Assembly (NCBI RefSeq): GCF_035046505.1
Contig: NC_089825.1
Location: 2,879,029-2,943,028, forward strand
DNA length: 64,000 nucleotides
Direction: 5' to 3'
Source of the DNA: Tiliqua scincoides
Taxonomy: Eukaryota; Chordata; Lepidosauria; Squamata; Scincidae
Shown: piece after piece, positions 9,605 through 20,439 of the stretch
Numbering within the stretch: position 1 is the stretch's first letter
How the letters are laid out: each line of letters starts with the position of its first letter
Notes under the pieces: generated by a model
Told to the model about the DNA's origin: nothing
Database searches by the model: none
The model's input: only the letters and a program-made list of their open reading frames with translations
Position numbers and translations under genes: made by a program

Positions 9605-9880
9605 AAATAAGTGGCGGGGAGTTCCGCAGGACCGGGGCAGGCGCACCCCCAGCCCCTGCGCAGGCTCTCTCGTCAGCAGTTCCTGGTCACGTGGTCCTGC
9701 GGGGGGGAAGGAGGGAAGGCGCTCCCTGCCACTCGGGGGAGAAGGGGTTAACCTGCAGCTCAGTTGGGCGGGGCCGGACGAGGAAGTGGAGGCGCGTCGC
9801 AGTGGCTCTGGCTGCGCCCCCTTGTGGCCGCTCAGCGGCAGGGGCGGAGGAGCGCTGGCTCAGCTGGGCAGGGGAGACAG
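9605..9880. promoter_or_regulatory. Second, smaller CpG-rich island
   Basis: This is a CpG-rich stretch with a GC box (gggcggggc near 9768), an E-box CACGTG near 9689 and further CpG pairs to about 9860. It lies 2.3 kb upstream of the zinc-finger CpG island and is not explained by a recognised gene. It could be an alternative promoter of the zinc-finger gene, an enhancer, or a CpG-rich repeat remnant. Confidence 0.45.
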
Positions 9881-10091
9881 AGCCCAGGAGGGGAGCAGCT
9901 GCGCTCCTCTCCCTTGTGCCCCCACTGTGGGGGGCAGCCCCCCAGCTGCCCCCTCTGCAAGCCTGCCTGCAGCCCTTCCTGGGACTAGGGAGCATGCTTC
10001 TGGAGGGACATGCAGAGGAGGGGGCTGGAACCCCCCCAAGGAAATGGAACCTGGCTTAGGAAGAAACAAGCCAAGGAAAAGGTGGGAGAGG

Positions 10092-10302
10092 CAGTGGTGT
10101 AGCTGGAGGGGGTTAAGGCACTAAGTTTGACCGGTGCCTGAATGCACTGTGTAAGCGGCTCCCTCCTTTGGAGCCATTCTGGGTGTACGCCTCCATTTTG
10201 CTCCCCCTACCCAGAATGGCTCCGAAAGGGAGGTGCTGATTGCACAGCGCATTCAGATGCCTGCCAAACTTAGTGCATTGCCCCCCTACAGCTATGCTAC
10301 TG
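10092..10302. mobile_element. Palindromic (foldback) MITE, copy 2
   Basis: Left arm 'agtggtgtagctggaggggg' and right arm 'cccccctacagctatgctact' are inverse copies. The centre carries 'gcctccattttgctccccct' and 'gaatggctccgaaagggagg', as in copy 1 at 3124-3341. Confidence 0.7.
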
Positions 10303-10314
10303 ACCATGCCAACA

Positions 10315-10410
10315 GGGCGTGCATTCTGTCCTGTGTGGAGGGGGCCAGTCACAAAGGCCTCCACAAAATAAGGGAGTGTTTGTTGCCCCTGCGTTGGCAC
10401 TGGAAAGTTG
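10315..10410. mobile_element. PIF-like MITE fragment
   Basis: The core 'aaaggcctccacaaaataag' and 'tggcactggaaagttggtta' match the family at 60197-60357 and 1550-1692. Its left end is cut short next to the palindromic MITE. Confidence 0.5.
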
Positions 10411-10693
10411 GTTAGAACAGGACCCTTACTGCTGTCTAAAGCCCACTTCAGTGGATGGAGGTCTTAGGTTGTGCCAAAATCCAACCCTTGCATCTGTTTC
10501 CAGGGCAAAAGGGCCCTTGAGCAGGTGTGGAGTGCATTTAGCTCATTGCTATGTACAGGGGTTGAATGGATCTCCAAAGAATTGCCGTAGGGCTGCCGGG
10601 TCGGAGGATGGCATGTAGCTATGTTCTGTCTGCCCAACTTTCACGGAGCACATTCACAGTTCAAATTTCACAAAACGGTTGTTCACGTTCACC

Positions 10694-11150
10694 CATGTTG
10701 GCATCCTTCAGTCTCGGAAGACTATGGTATCACGCTCTGAATAGTGTTCTGGAACAGAGTGTCCTCTCCAGTGCGCGAAGCCTGGGTAAAGTAGGTATGG
10801 AGGATAGGCTGTTACCCATGCAGCAAATCCCTCCTCTCCACGTCGCTGAAATGGTCCAATGGAAAGGCAAAGGCCAATACGGTTGGTTCCAGCAGCGTCG
10901 CAGGAGTTGCCAGAACGTGACTGTGTTCAGCCATGAACTGCCTCAGGGACTCCGGCTCCGGATTTTGCCTCGAGGTTGACTCCTGAAGCCTTTTCCATAA
11001 CTGGATGTAGCCACAAGGCAGTGGAGGTTTGGGATCAGTTTTCCTTCTCTCAGATGATCTGCCTTCCCAAGCTATCGAGTCCCACCTACCCGGTGGCTGT
11101 TTAGTCACCTCTTACGACAAGTACAGCCAAACTGAGGGCCTATTCTTATC
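10694..11150 (-). mobile_element. Short composite retroelement sharing the LINE tail
   Basis: On the minus strand this 457-bp element starts ggataagaataggccctcag, continues through gtacttgtcgtaagaggtga (matching 8088-8320), and ends attcagagcgtgataccata, gtcttccgagactgaagg. The last 60 or so bases match the 3' end of the LINE at 7370-7955. It has a 5' module not seen in the LINE fragment and no reverse transcriptase, so it looks like a SINE or an internally deleted LINE moved by the LINE machinery. Tail sequence ends at cccatgttgg near 10694. Confidence 0.65.
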
Positions 11151-11244
11151 CTCCCCCACCTCCCCCCTATAACCAGGATAGGTTCAAAACCAAAGAGAAA
11201 AAAAGGCCAGATGTCATAGGAGCAGTGGCTTGAGAGGTGTTAGC

Positions 11245-11685
11245 AGTAGCATAGCTCGAGGGGTGCAAAGTTTTGCAGGGTGCCTCATCATGGTGTGCAA
11301 GCAACTTCTCCCCTTAGAAGCCATTCCAGGCAATGCCTGTTTTGCTCTCCATGCCCAGGATCGCTGCGAAGGGGAGAGGGAGGGGTCACTTGCATGCTGC
11401 GGTGAAGCGCCCTGAAAAACGCAGTGCTTTGCAGCCCTCTTGCTCAGCGATTTTCAATGTTTTCATCTCATGGCACACTGACAAGGCGCCAGAATTGCCA
11501 AGGCACACCAGAAGTATTTTGACCATTGCCAAGGCACACCATGCTCCCGGTAGGGGGCTCAAACCCAATAGCCCTACTAATAAATGACCCTCCCCCCAAC
11601 TCCTGTGGCACACCTGCAGACCATCTGCAGCACACCAGTGTGCCACGGCACAGTGGTTGAAAATGGCTGCTCTAGCTACATCACT
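11245..11685. mobile_element. Palindromic MITE, copy 3, split by a hAT insertion
   Basis: The left arm (agtagcatagctcgaggggt, from 11245) and right arm (tagctacatcact, to 11685) match copies 1 and 2. The right arm is interrupted at 11445-11669 by a complete short hAT element; the flanks rejoin with the hAT target duplication. Confidence 0.75.
11445..11669. mobile_element. Short hAT element nested in a MITE
   Basis: Termini CAGCGATTTTCA and GAAAATGGCTG are inverted repeats. The flanking 8-mers ctcttgct and ctctagct match 7 of 8. The 225-bp element has internal repeats of 'ccaaggcacacca' and is non-coding. It must be younger than the palindromic MITE it interrupts. Confidence 0.85.
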
Positions 11686-12351
11686 GGTGCAAATGTAGCC
11701 TTACAGAGTCAGGATGCGCAGCATTGCAGTAGTGCCACAGCTGCACCAGCAGCAGGCAGTAAAGCTCCTTAGAGAAGGGTGAGGGGACCAGCAACGAATG
11801 CTCTTTGGTTGCCCAGAATGCTGTGCTGAGGCCTTACTTCTTCCTGCTGTGTCTTGATTGGAGGAGGAGGCTCAGCTTCCATCCTCTTACAAAGACCTGT
11901 TTCCTTGAATAAAACTCTATGATCTTTGAATACAAGCCCTCCTGCAAAGCTTCCTGGCTGGACTTTCCTATAGAGAGTGCAACTGTTTAGTGTGCACACG
12001 TCTGATCCCTGCTGCATATATGCAGCCTTGGGCAGAAAAAGCCTAACTGCCAACATTCTGGATCTGATGAATATGAAGAATACCACATGACAGTTCAGAT
12101 ACTGAAATTACAAGACACAGTCCTGTTCACACTCTTGATCTGATGAATTTTTGGCTCTGGGTAACGCCTCCTTTGCCCAGAGTTTAATCCTCAGTATACT
12201 TGCTGCGGTTTTCAGGCAGTGGTGGCTTTTTTGTTTCACATCTATGTTGAAGATTATTGTGTAAGGTGTTTTTTTGTGAGCGCCATTAAACATTTGAATA
12301 AGGCTGGGTGTAATCTGCTAATCAGCAGGTTTTAAAGTTTTTTCATGTCAT

Positions 12352-12505
12352 TCATAGAATCATAGAGTTAGGGAGGGCACCAGGATGCAGGTCTCTTGTT
12401 ATCAGGTGTGCTTCCTGGGGCATTTGGTGGGCCACTGATAATCAGGAAGCTGGACTAGATGGGCCTCTGGCCTGATCCAGTGGGGCTGTTCTTATGTTCT
12501 TAAGG
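12352..12505 (+). mobile_element. CR1/L2-like LINE 3' end
   Basis: The plus strand reads catagaatcatagagttagg, then gaagctggactagatgggcc and tggcctgatccagtggggct to ttcttatgttctt, a 3' end very common in squamate genomes. Related stretches occur at 25650-25705, 26808-26870, 48577-48690 and 63309-63405. Confidence 0.7.
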
Positions 12506-13039
12506 GACCCACAAGGGACCCACAAGGTCCTACCTGCAGTAGGAAATCCCCATCAACAGAGGCACATTAGCTGAAGTCTTCTTAACAGCACTTGCAGTTT
12601 CAAGCGTTACTCGTTTTAAAAGTTAAACATAGGAAGTTATCATTTCCTGGCTTTCCTCTGAAGAGGTCACTGGGGCACAATATTCCCCCACCCACTTTTA
12701 TTATCTCAGTAACTCTGTCAGGTAGTTTAAACAGAGACATTTTGAGCAGGAGTTTCGTGGCTGAGGGGGAAATGGAGGCCAGGCCTCACAGGTCCTGCTC
12801 TTGCTGCTAAACCACACAGGCTGCAGGCATTCCAAGCAAGAAGTCTCAAGGGGGTAAGCGCAAAGACGATAAAACCCACCAACCAAATGCAGGGCTGTGG
12901 CTTTCCTTGCTGTGTCTGCACACATGCCCAAAATGTTCCTCTGTATGCACAGCTAGTGAGAATCACCAGTAAGGCAACTTGGGAGACTCCCTCTCCAGAA
13001 GCGAGGGTGGCCTGCACTCCAACTAGTTCTTCACTTGGT

Positions 13040-13196
13040 TGGCAACCTTCAGTCTCGAAAGACTATGGTATAAGCCTACAGCACCCAGTATTCCCAGGTG
13101 GTCTCCCATCCAAGTACTAACCAGGCCTGACCCTGCTTAGCTTCTGAGATCAGACAAGATCAGGCATGTGCAGGGCAACAGTTGCTGCGAATGACC
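13040..13196 (-). mobile_element. 5S rRNA-derived SINE with 15-bp target duplication
   Basis: On the minus strand the body is a 5S rRNA relative: box A region agaagctaagcaggg, then ggcctggttagtacttggat, gggagaccacctgggaata and gggtgctgtaggctt. The first 35 or so bases diverge from 5S. After the 5S part it continues ataccatagtctttcgagac, tgaaggttgcca, the same tail as the LINE at 7370-7955. Perfect 15-bp target duplications (agttcttcacttggt) flank it at 13025-13039 and 13197-13211. It is therefore a retroposed SINE of the 5S type rather than a 5S gene. The internal type 1 promoter elements look largely preserved. Confidence 0.85.
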
Positions 13197-13214
13197 AGTT
13201 CTTCACTTGGTCAG

Positions 13215-13401
13215 TTGCAATGTGGAATTAGGTGGCATTGCTGGAACAGGGTGGAGCACTCAGTTCGGCAGGGAGGCTCAGCGCGGTGGGCACGCGGCAC
13301 TCCATTTTGCTCCCCCCGCTGGGAATGGCTCCGAAGGGAGGGGCCGCTTACCTGCCCCGCTGCCAGACTGGCTGCTCCGCTCCCCTCCAGCTACGCTACT
13401 G
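13215..13401. mobile_element. Palindromic MITE relative, copy 4
   Basis: The centre 'ccattttgctccccccgctg' and 'gaatggctccgaagggaggg' and the right end 'cctccagctacgctactg' match copies 1 to 3. The left arm is diverged. Confidence 0.55.
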
Positions 13402-13738
13402 GTGGAATTATCCTTTCTGGGTCAGCTGACCCGAACCTCTTGGGTTCTGACAGCAGTGCAGGCTTCCTCAGAAGCTCCATGTGTACACGGGAGGGCAAGT
13501 GGAACTGTGGCCCAGAGCAGAGCTCTCCCATCACTGCTGCAATGTGATTCAGAACATTTGCCTTCCATTCAGTCCATGGTCCGGGTCACCCTGAACTTAA
13601 CAGAGTGACAAAAGAACTCTGCAAGTGTAAACCAACTAGGAGTCAAGGGAAGAGGCTGCTCTACAACCAACTGGTTTGTGAAATGAAAACCTCCAAGGAA
13701 TCCACACAGCCACAAGCCAAGGTTGAACATCTAGAAGC

Positions 13739-13744
13739 TTTATT
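13739..13744 (-). terminator. Candidate distal MAP4 polyadenylation signal
   Basis: AATAAA on the minus strand is followed about 25-45 bases downstream by a GT-rich stretch (ttggcttgtggctgtgtgg), the usual downstream element. Use of it would give a 3' UTR of about 6.5 kb. Confidence 0.45.
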
Positions 13745-16647
13745 TAAACCCTTCACAATAAGAAGAATCACAACATCAAATCCGGGAACGTCGCTATACG
13801 GAGACAATCAGACTGTTACAAGTCCAAGGACAGGAGAGGCAGGTAACAATAGCATAAGCAGACCGCCCCCAACCTAGCCCTGCTGTGGAGACACCAGGGC
13901 TCTGCGCTCCCACCTGGACAGGTTCATATGATCGCCTCTCCTATTTCCGCCCCCAACATCCATGCAGTTCCTGTCCTCCCTGACCCAGCAGAACCCCACC
14001 AGGCTGCTGTAGGAACAGTTGCATCAGTGCCAGTGCCACTGGGTTCCCTTTAGGTTACAGAGGTGCAGGTGGTGCCAGCAGAATAGCCTGACACCACAAT
14101 ACAAAATTTCACACACAGAGGAGCCCTCGTAAGTGTCATGGACGTGGCCATATCTCATCACCCTCTTTGTGAGGTGAACACATACACACACCACTGAACT
14201 GGGGTCAGGGAAAAACTGTCACATCATCTACTTTTAACAGCCCAGAAATGATGGCATTTCCTGCCCAAACCCGCCACTCTGTCCTCTTGCCAAGGGCCAT
14301 GCTCCTGCTCATACTTGCTGTCAGAAACCCAGAAGCCTCCCACAGCTGGGAGCCAGGCCATTTCTCAGCAAGCGCGGTTCTGACTCCGAGGGAGGAGTGG
14401 GACATCCAGGTTCCACACCCCACCCCAGCCTGGGAGATGCCCAATATATGCTGCTCTCAAACCCTTCCACATGCCAACAATGTCATCTGCCTACCACAAG
14501 GAAGAGGAGGGGCAGCACCACTCTGGGACTTCCTCTAACTCCTCAACCAGCTGAGCAGTTTCTTCCACTATCTCACAATGTATAGAAAATACTAAAGGAA
14601 GAGGGGCAGGGGTGGTTGGATATTGTGCTCCCCCCCTCGGCACCTGCGACCCAAGTGGTGCCTCCCTATCACAGGAGATATTTTGGCTGCGTTCTTGGAC
14701 TGCAAGATGCCTCATTGGCATCTCTAAAGCAATCAGTGCCACCAGAATTGTCCTGTCATTCAACTTCCCCAAGAAAGAGGTCTGTGGCTTTTCCAGCCCT
14801 GCTTGCTGCCTGCCACATAGTTGGGGGGGGGGAAGGAAGAGCATGTCGGCATGTTTACCTACATGCAGAAACTACCAGCTATACATACGCTGCCCACACA
14901 AGTTCAGGGGACCACCTGCAATGCCATTCTATAGGACAACACAACCATATTTAGGGTGAAGACAGATGCAACGTTTTAAGAGTGGTGGAAGCCACCGGAG
15001 AGCAGCTTCACTGCTCTGAACACAAATTCACCTTTCTCCGTCTACAATAAGCTCAGAAAAAAGTTGTGTCAGTCTTGACAGTAGGTCAACTTTTGCAGGA
15101 AAACAGGGTTGTGGAAAGCTCCTATTGGCCAGTTACCATGTAATGGCCAACACATTTCCTCTGACTCCAAGTGGTTTTGCAACTTTTTTTTTTTAATGTT
15201 TGTCACTTGGAAGAAGAATAGGGTGAAAGATTTACATATGTGCAAATTAACATGAAACTTGCTGCTTTTAAACTAACAAAACTGGTAATGATGTCTAATA
15301 CAAGTGGAGAAACTGTTCACTTCTTGGCTGACTAAACCACCTCTAATTGCCCTTAAAACACTACACCTGCCTCCACCAGCCTCACGAGAATGATCAAGAG
15401 TCACCCAGGGAGGGGGAGAGGAGGTTGGAGTCCAGATGCAGCCAAGCCTTCTGGGCAGAGGGCTGGAGGGCCCCTGACTTAAGCCTTTCAGTTCAATGCC
15501 TTTTGCTTAGCACCCTGTGGTGCACTCCACTGATCCGTGCTGCTTAAGCCCCTGCCTCTCTCCCACCACCCACTCCTGCCCTAAAGAGCACTGGATGATG
15601 AAGCCAACTGCCAGCCAAGACAGTGCCACCTGGCCCCTTCCCCTGCAACTCCTGGCACCCACCACCTCTCCACAACATGCATTACCCCAGCAGGGAAGAC
15701 ACCAACAAAGTACTTCCCAAATGCTAGGTTTCTTTTGGGGCTTGGCTCACTCCCAAGAAAGGTGGCGGTGAGAAGGGTCTCCCTCTTGGCTCACCTTTGA
15801 AGAATGCCCAGGTGTCTGCCACAGAACCTGAGTCACTACAGAGGGATTCCAGGCCAGTAGACTCGCCATCACCTCGCTAGATCTGACTTCTCTCTCACTA
15901 AACGTTCTGACATGGCTGCAGAAGCTGCTCAGTGGTGGGCTATCAGCTGTCTGTCAGAAGCCAGCACCAAACGTCTGAGAAATCTCCAGTTACCTAGGCT
16001 GCTGTCATGGACAAGCCAACATGCAGGCCCACAAGATTACAGGCCAGCAAGTTCCCATTTCCCAAATCACGTTTCTTTCCATTACCCACCAAAGCCTCCT
16101 CAAACCGGCACACAGCCAACTCATTCACCAACACCCGGCTTGGTTCTCCCCAATTTCTTGGAAAGGGATGCCCACCCAACACCACCAACCTTCAGCATTC
16201 TTTGGAACTCCAATCCCGAGAGAAAACGAGGACACAAAGCTACAGCACCTGCAAATGGTTCAACTAGGGAGCAATTACCACAGCCTCACATGTGTGGGGA
16301 CTCCCATACCCAGTGATGCCACACGGATCACCTGAATGCTGTGCCTGAAGCACAAAATGGTGGTCCTGCAAGCTTCTCGCTCAATCCATACTGAGGTTTG
16401 TCGCACTGCGCAGTGCTGCAGTTTACACTTGTGATGCCACTGGCTACAAGGAAAGTGCGGTCTGGGAAGAAAACCAAAGTCTCTGGCCACAGTGGGACCC
16501 AGACGTTCCGGTGGCCAAGGCAAAACATTCATGTGGTGCGCACCCCCCATTTAATACAGAGCACAGTTCACACCAAAGTTCTCCTGCGCCAGCCCCATGA
16601 AAGGCACAAGAGAGCACTCCATGACACCGACCCACCCATCTCCCACT

Positions 16648-16653
16648 TTTATT
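16648..16653 (-). terminator. Candidate intermediate polyadenylation signal
   Basis: A minus-strand AATAAA (ccaataaaagtggg) lies in the low-repeat stretch. The sequence alone does not show whether it is used. Confidence 0.25.
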
Positions 16654-18598
16654 GGCACCCATAAGCCTGCCATACCATCAGCTGCAGCAACAGCCAGTGT
16701 CAGAGATCTAAGCAGGAGCAAAGCCCCAACAGATTGTTCAGTATCGTTTTTCTAGCACGGACTGCGAGGCAACCCCACACCACTTGTTCTGCAAGATTAT
16801 CTGCCCAACATTTGCTCCCATCCCTCCAAACAAGAGGGGGGAAGACCACTCGGGGCTTAAACCCTTTACAAAACTGCAGTATTTACAAGCCACTTTCAAA
16901 TTAAAAACTGCATTGTGAAAAATTCTCATTAAAAACCAACGGGTGAGGAGGTGGCTACAATACGGTCCCACTCCCCACAAGCGATCCTCTAAGTGTCTCT
17001 GGGTCTAAGGCTAAAACAGGCATCAGTGAGAATGTGGCACTGAAGTGCACGCATCGGCCGGGGGCCATCCAGCCAATCACCACTGTGTTGTCTGCAGAAG
17101 GACAGCTGCTGTCCCATCCACAGCTCCCCCCCCCCCAAAAAAAAAACTTGGTTTGGAAACGCAGGAGGGAGAACTAACCCTTTACAAGACACTTCAACCA
17201 CCTTTGTGCATGTGTGTGTGTCAATTTTGCCATCACAGAAGATAAAGTGCAACATTATTTGACCTCCCATTCAGAGACCCTGCCTGAGAGACTCTGTTCC
17301 TGGCCTGCAGTGATGAGAACACAACCTAGACCTCCAGCAAACGGAGCTGTCACTCCCTGGGTTCCTCTTCCAAATTTGGGGACAGAGGGAACCAGTGAGT
17401 GCACCCAAGATGGCACCATTCTGTGCCAACCATCTCTCAATACTCTTTTTCTGCAAGAGAAGTTGGGAGCTTGGCCCCCCTGAGGGGCATAAGACCCACG
17501 TGCAACACAGGTCCTCCCCTTGTTACAGAGGGCATGAGGCACACTTGCCCTTCTACGGTGGCCTGGAAGGCCCCCGTTTCAGAGCACAGGCTTTTGCATT
17601 ATTGCTTCAGGAACACATTCTCCCCTTAAAGGGGATGCCTAAATGAATTCTTCTCCCCCATTGACCTCGGGGTGAAGCTAGCAAGACTGGAAGATCTAAG
17701 CTGGTGTTCAGAATGTGGTGAGAATGACAGAAGCATCAGGCACGGAGCAGTGGGGACCACTGGCTTTGCTGGGGAGGGGACAGGACATGCATGAGGATGG
17801 GCAACGATGGGGGCATCACTCAGCCTCCAGTAGATTTGGAGACCCCAACATCACACTGGCCACAAGCCTAACTCAGGTTGGTGGGGACCATCTGTCCAGT
17901 GGTCACCCTCTGGGTCAGCTTTCTAGGAACCAGATACTTCAGGGTGATGGTTTGGGCACAGCAGCAGGCGGCGTCTAGCAGGAGGTCCCCCTACACAAGC
18001 CCCATTCCAAGGAAAAGGGGGTCACACAAAAGAGCACTCGTCTGAACGGGGCTTGTGCGGGAGAAATGTCTACCTGAACAGCATCTGAGTGGCACAGGTC
18101 AGGACCTGCTTCCTGTTCTGCCTCCACCTGCGATTGGGCTGCCCTGGGTTTGGGTCAATTTATTGCTCACAAGCAGAGTGCTGCTACATTTACCTTCACA
18201 GAAAGCATCAGAGCAGCAGCAGCAGCAGGAGAAATGGGATGCAGCTGGGTCAGCACGTGGATTTCTGAGAGGGGCTGTCGTGATGAATGACCACATGGGG
18301 GTTCCCGACATTTGCTGGGTGGGTCGAGGAAAGGTGATGAGATGCGAGCTGGAGGAGAGCAGGCAGCAGCGGAATAAGGCTGATGCATCATCAACAGGGC
18401 TTGGAGGCAGGCACAGAAGCGCCGTGGCCGAGACACGAGGATGGAGAGACACAGAGCAGAGTGAACAGACCCTTGCAAGGTGGAAAAGTTGCAAGGACCT
18501 GCCTGGGAGCGGGTCACATTTGGGGGGGAAGATGCGTTCGTGAGACTTCAGCAGACCGTTCTGATGCAAAAAAAACCCGTTATCGTTTAAAAAGCCAT

Positions 18599-18604
18599 TT
18601 TATT
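18599..18604 (-). terminator. Candidate MAP4 polyadenylation signal
   Basis: AATAAA on the minus strand (ctaataaaatgg) is followed about 25 bases later by gggttttttttgc, a U-rich downstream element. It lies 1.6 kb after the MAP4 stop. Confidence 0.5.
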
Positions 18605-18858
18605 AGAAATCATGCAAACTTGAATATATAAAAAAGCCACAAGTGCAATAGGTCTGTGTGTGTGTGAACGCAGACCCTGGGTTACTGAGTCACCGAGAAG
18701 CATCCTGACCAGAGGGAGGGATCCAGAGGGAGTCCTGCATTCTCACTGGCCCTCTCTGGCCCCGAGCAGAAATCTGCCTGGAGGTGCCCACACCCAGGCT
18801 TGTTCAAATCTAAATTAAAGAACGCCCCATGACTCTCATGCCGCACAATTTTTCAAGT

Positions 18859-18864
18859 TTTATT
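18859..18864 (-). terminator. Candidate MAP4 polyadenylation signal
   Basis: A minus-strand AATAAA (gtaaataaaacttg) lies 1.3 kb after the stop. The downstream element is weaker than at 18599. Confidence 0.35.
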
Positions 18865-19689
18865 TACATTTCATTTCTTTAGTGTCATTTGCAACACGAG
18901 ACAAGGAGCTCCAACCCTTCTCAGTCCACCTCCCTCATCCTCTGGAGGAAAGCAAGGGCTTCCCTTGCAGGAAGAGCTGCCCCCTCTTCCTCTCCCCCCC
19001 TCCAAAAGCATCCAGCCAGCCCCACACATTCTTGGCTTCTTCAGACCCTCACTCACTTTCCAAGGACCACCTTGGCTGCTCTGGGAGGCAGCGGCCCCCT
19101 CCCCCCCTAGGTTGCTTCTCTCCCATCAATAATGCTACCTAGACACGTCACCATACCCTGCTTCAGCGTCCCGTTACAACATGCACTTCCCCAAGCCAAA
19201 TCCACACTGTCATGGATTAAATAAATACATTTCCCACCCCCTGGCTGACTCTACAAAAGCAATGATAGGAGTCGAGGGGGGAAGAGGAGGGCAGGGGAGG
19301 GCAGCCCACCATACAAAATCCCCTGGGATGCAGGCAGCAGACCTGTCCTCCAACAGCCACTCAGTGCTACTCCTGCAGCTGTTGGCAATGGACCCCCAAC
19401 AGCTCAGCGTTCTTGCTGCTACAGCCCCCCCATTACGCCCCTCCACGCAGCTAACTGTTAATCAACATGACTTAATGTAATTTTGCTCCATCATTTCAAA
19501 AATATTTTAAACACACACAAAACAAACACCACACAAAGAGAAGAAAAAAAAACAAAGTTAAAATGGTTGGATATGTCAATACGAAGCCAGCGGTACTGCA
19601 GAAGCGGTTAATGGTCTTGTAATTAATTCTCCTATGGCCGGGGGGGGGGGAGCGCAAGCCGCGACAGCATGACAGAAATCAGCAATACT

Positions 19690-19695
19690 TTTATT
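19690..19695 (-). terminator. Candidate proximal MAP4 polyadenylation signal
   Basis: A minus-strand AATAAA (ggtaataaaagtattg) lies 0.5 kb after the stop, followed by moderately T/G-rich sequence. Confidence 0.35.
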
Positions 19696-20205
19696 ACCAC
19701 AATGAGCGAAAGAGAAGCAGAAATAAAGAGGGCGCAGGAGGCGTGAAGAGTTCCAGAAGAGTGTAAAGTGTGTGCGAGAAGAATATAGATCAGCATTAAA
19801 TAGGAGGCAGCAGGATGGGAAGGCTGGGGGGGGAGTGAGAAGGGAAGACGGCAAAGCTTACCCCCCCCACTGACACCCACCTGACCTCAGGCTCTTCTCC
19901 GGCATGACAAACCAGCCCTCCCCACACAGCCAGCTGAGAAGCATCTGATGTTTGTGGGGGAAACTGGAGCATACAAGTCCACCCTCACGCCCACCAGACG
20001 AGGCGATGCTGCGGAGCCCTGTCTGCATCCACCGAGACCCCTGCAGGCGCGCCACTCTCACACGGGCGGCCAAAGGCCCAAGTGACGTCATGGGACTGGC
20101 AACTCTGCCCACCTTTTCGGGCCCAAAGCCAGGCCCCAGGTTAAGGGAGACAAGCTTTGTGTGTGTGGCAGGAGACGAGTGTGGGGGTTGGGGGCAGGAA
20201 CAGAG

Positions 20206-20439
20206 TCACAAGCCTTGCGGAGGAAGGGGAGTGGAGATCTCTCCAGCAAAGGGGGCCTGCGGTGGCAGCAGCGGTGGCAGGGAGGCGGAGGCGACAGAGC
20301 CCAGGCTCTCGCTGACAGAGGTGCTACGTCGAGGGGAGGTGCCGCCGGAAAAGACGGGGAGGGTGGAGGCGACGCTGTCTGCACCGTGGTCTGTGCGGGC
20401 CTTGGCCTTCTCGCGGAACAGCAGCTTATGGGACTCAAT
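20206..20439 (-). CDS. MAP4: MAP4 last coding exon: pseudo-repeat and tau-like tail
   Basis: 78 codons including the TGA stop at 20206-20208, phase 0, acceptor gttgctgcag. It begins IESHKLLFREKAKARTDHGA, which is the tau/MAP2 R' pseudo-repeat (tau: [20 protein letters not shown]). It continues with a Ser/Pro-rich stretch (GGTSPRRSTSVSESLGSVAS), similar in style to tau GDTSPRHLSNVSSTGSI, and ends STPLPPQGL; tau and MAP2 end KQGL. The main mammalian MAP4 forms as I remember them end differently (QIQETSI), so this tail looks like the ancestral tau-family form. Function: extra microtubule contact after repeat 4. Confidence 0.93.
   Translation of the reverse strand: MESHKLLFREKAKARTDHGADSVASTLPVFSGGTSPRRSTSVSESLGSVASASLPPLLPPQAPFAGEISTPLPPQGL

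Larger units (their letters stand above)
13600..18570 (-). other. Low-repeat stretch, possible distal MAP4 3' UTR
   Basis: About 5 kb contains no convincing coding exon and almost no recognisable interspersed repeat, unlike the flanks. Minus-strand AATAAA signals occur at 13739-13744 and 16648-16653. The simplest reading is long alternative 3' UTR sequence of MAP4 followed by intergenic DNA. Unique intergenic sequence is the alternative. Confidence 0.4.
18575..20205 (-). other. MAP4: MAP4 proximal 3' UTR
   Basis: Sequence after the MAP4 stop codon on the minus strand to the candidate poly(A) site. It is not coding and contains three AATAAA hexamers. The exact 3' end is unknown. Confidence 0.6.

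Noticed and set aside
13070-13190. A 5S rRNA gene
   Set aside because: The 5' third is diverged, a LINE-type tail follows directly, and target duplications flank it, so it is a SINE.
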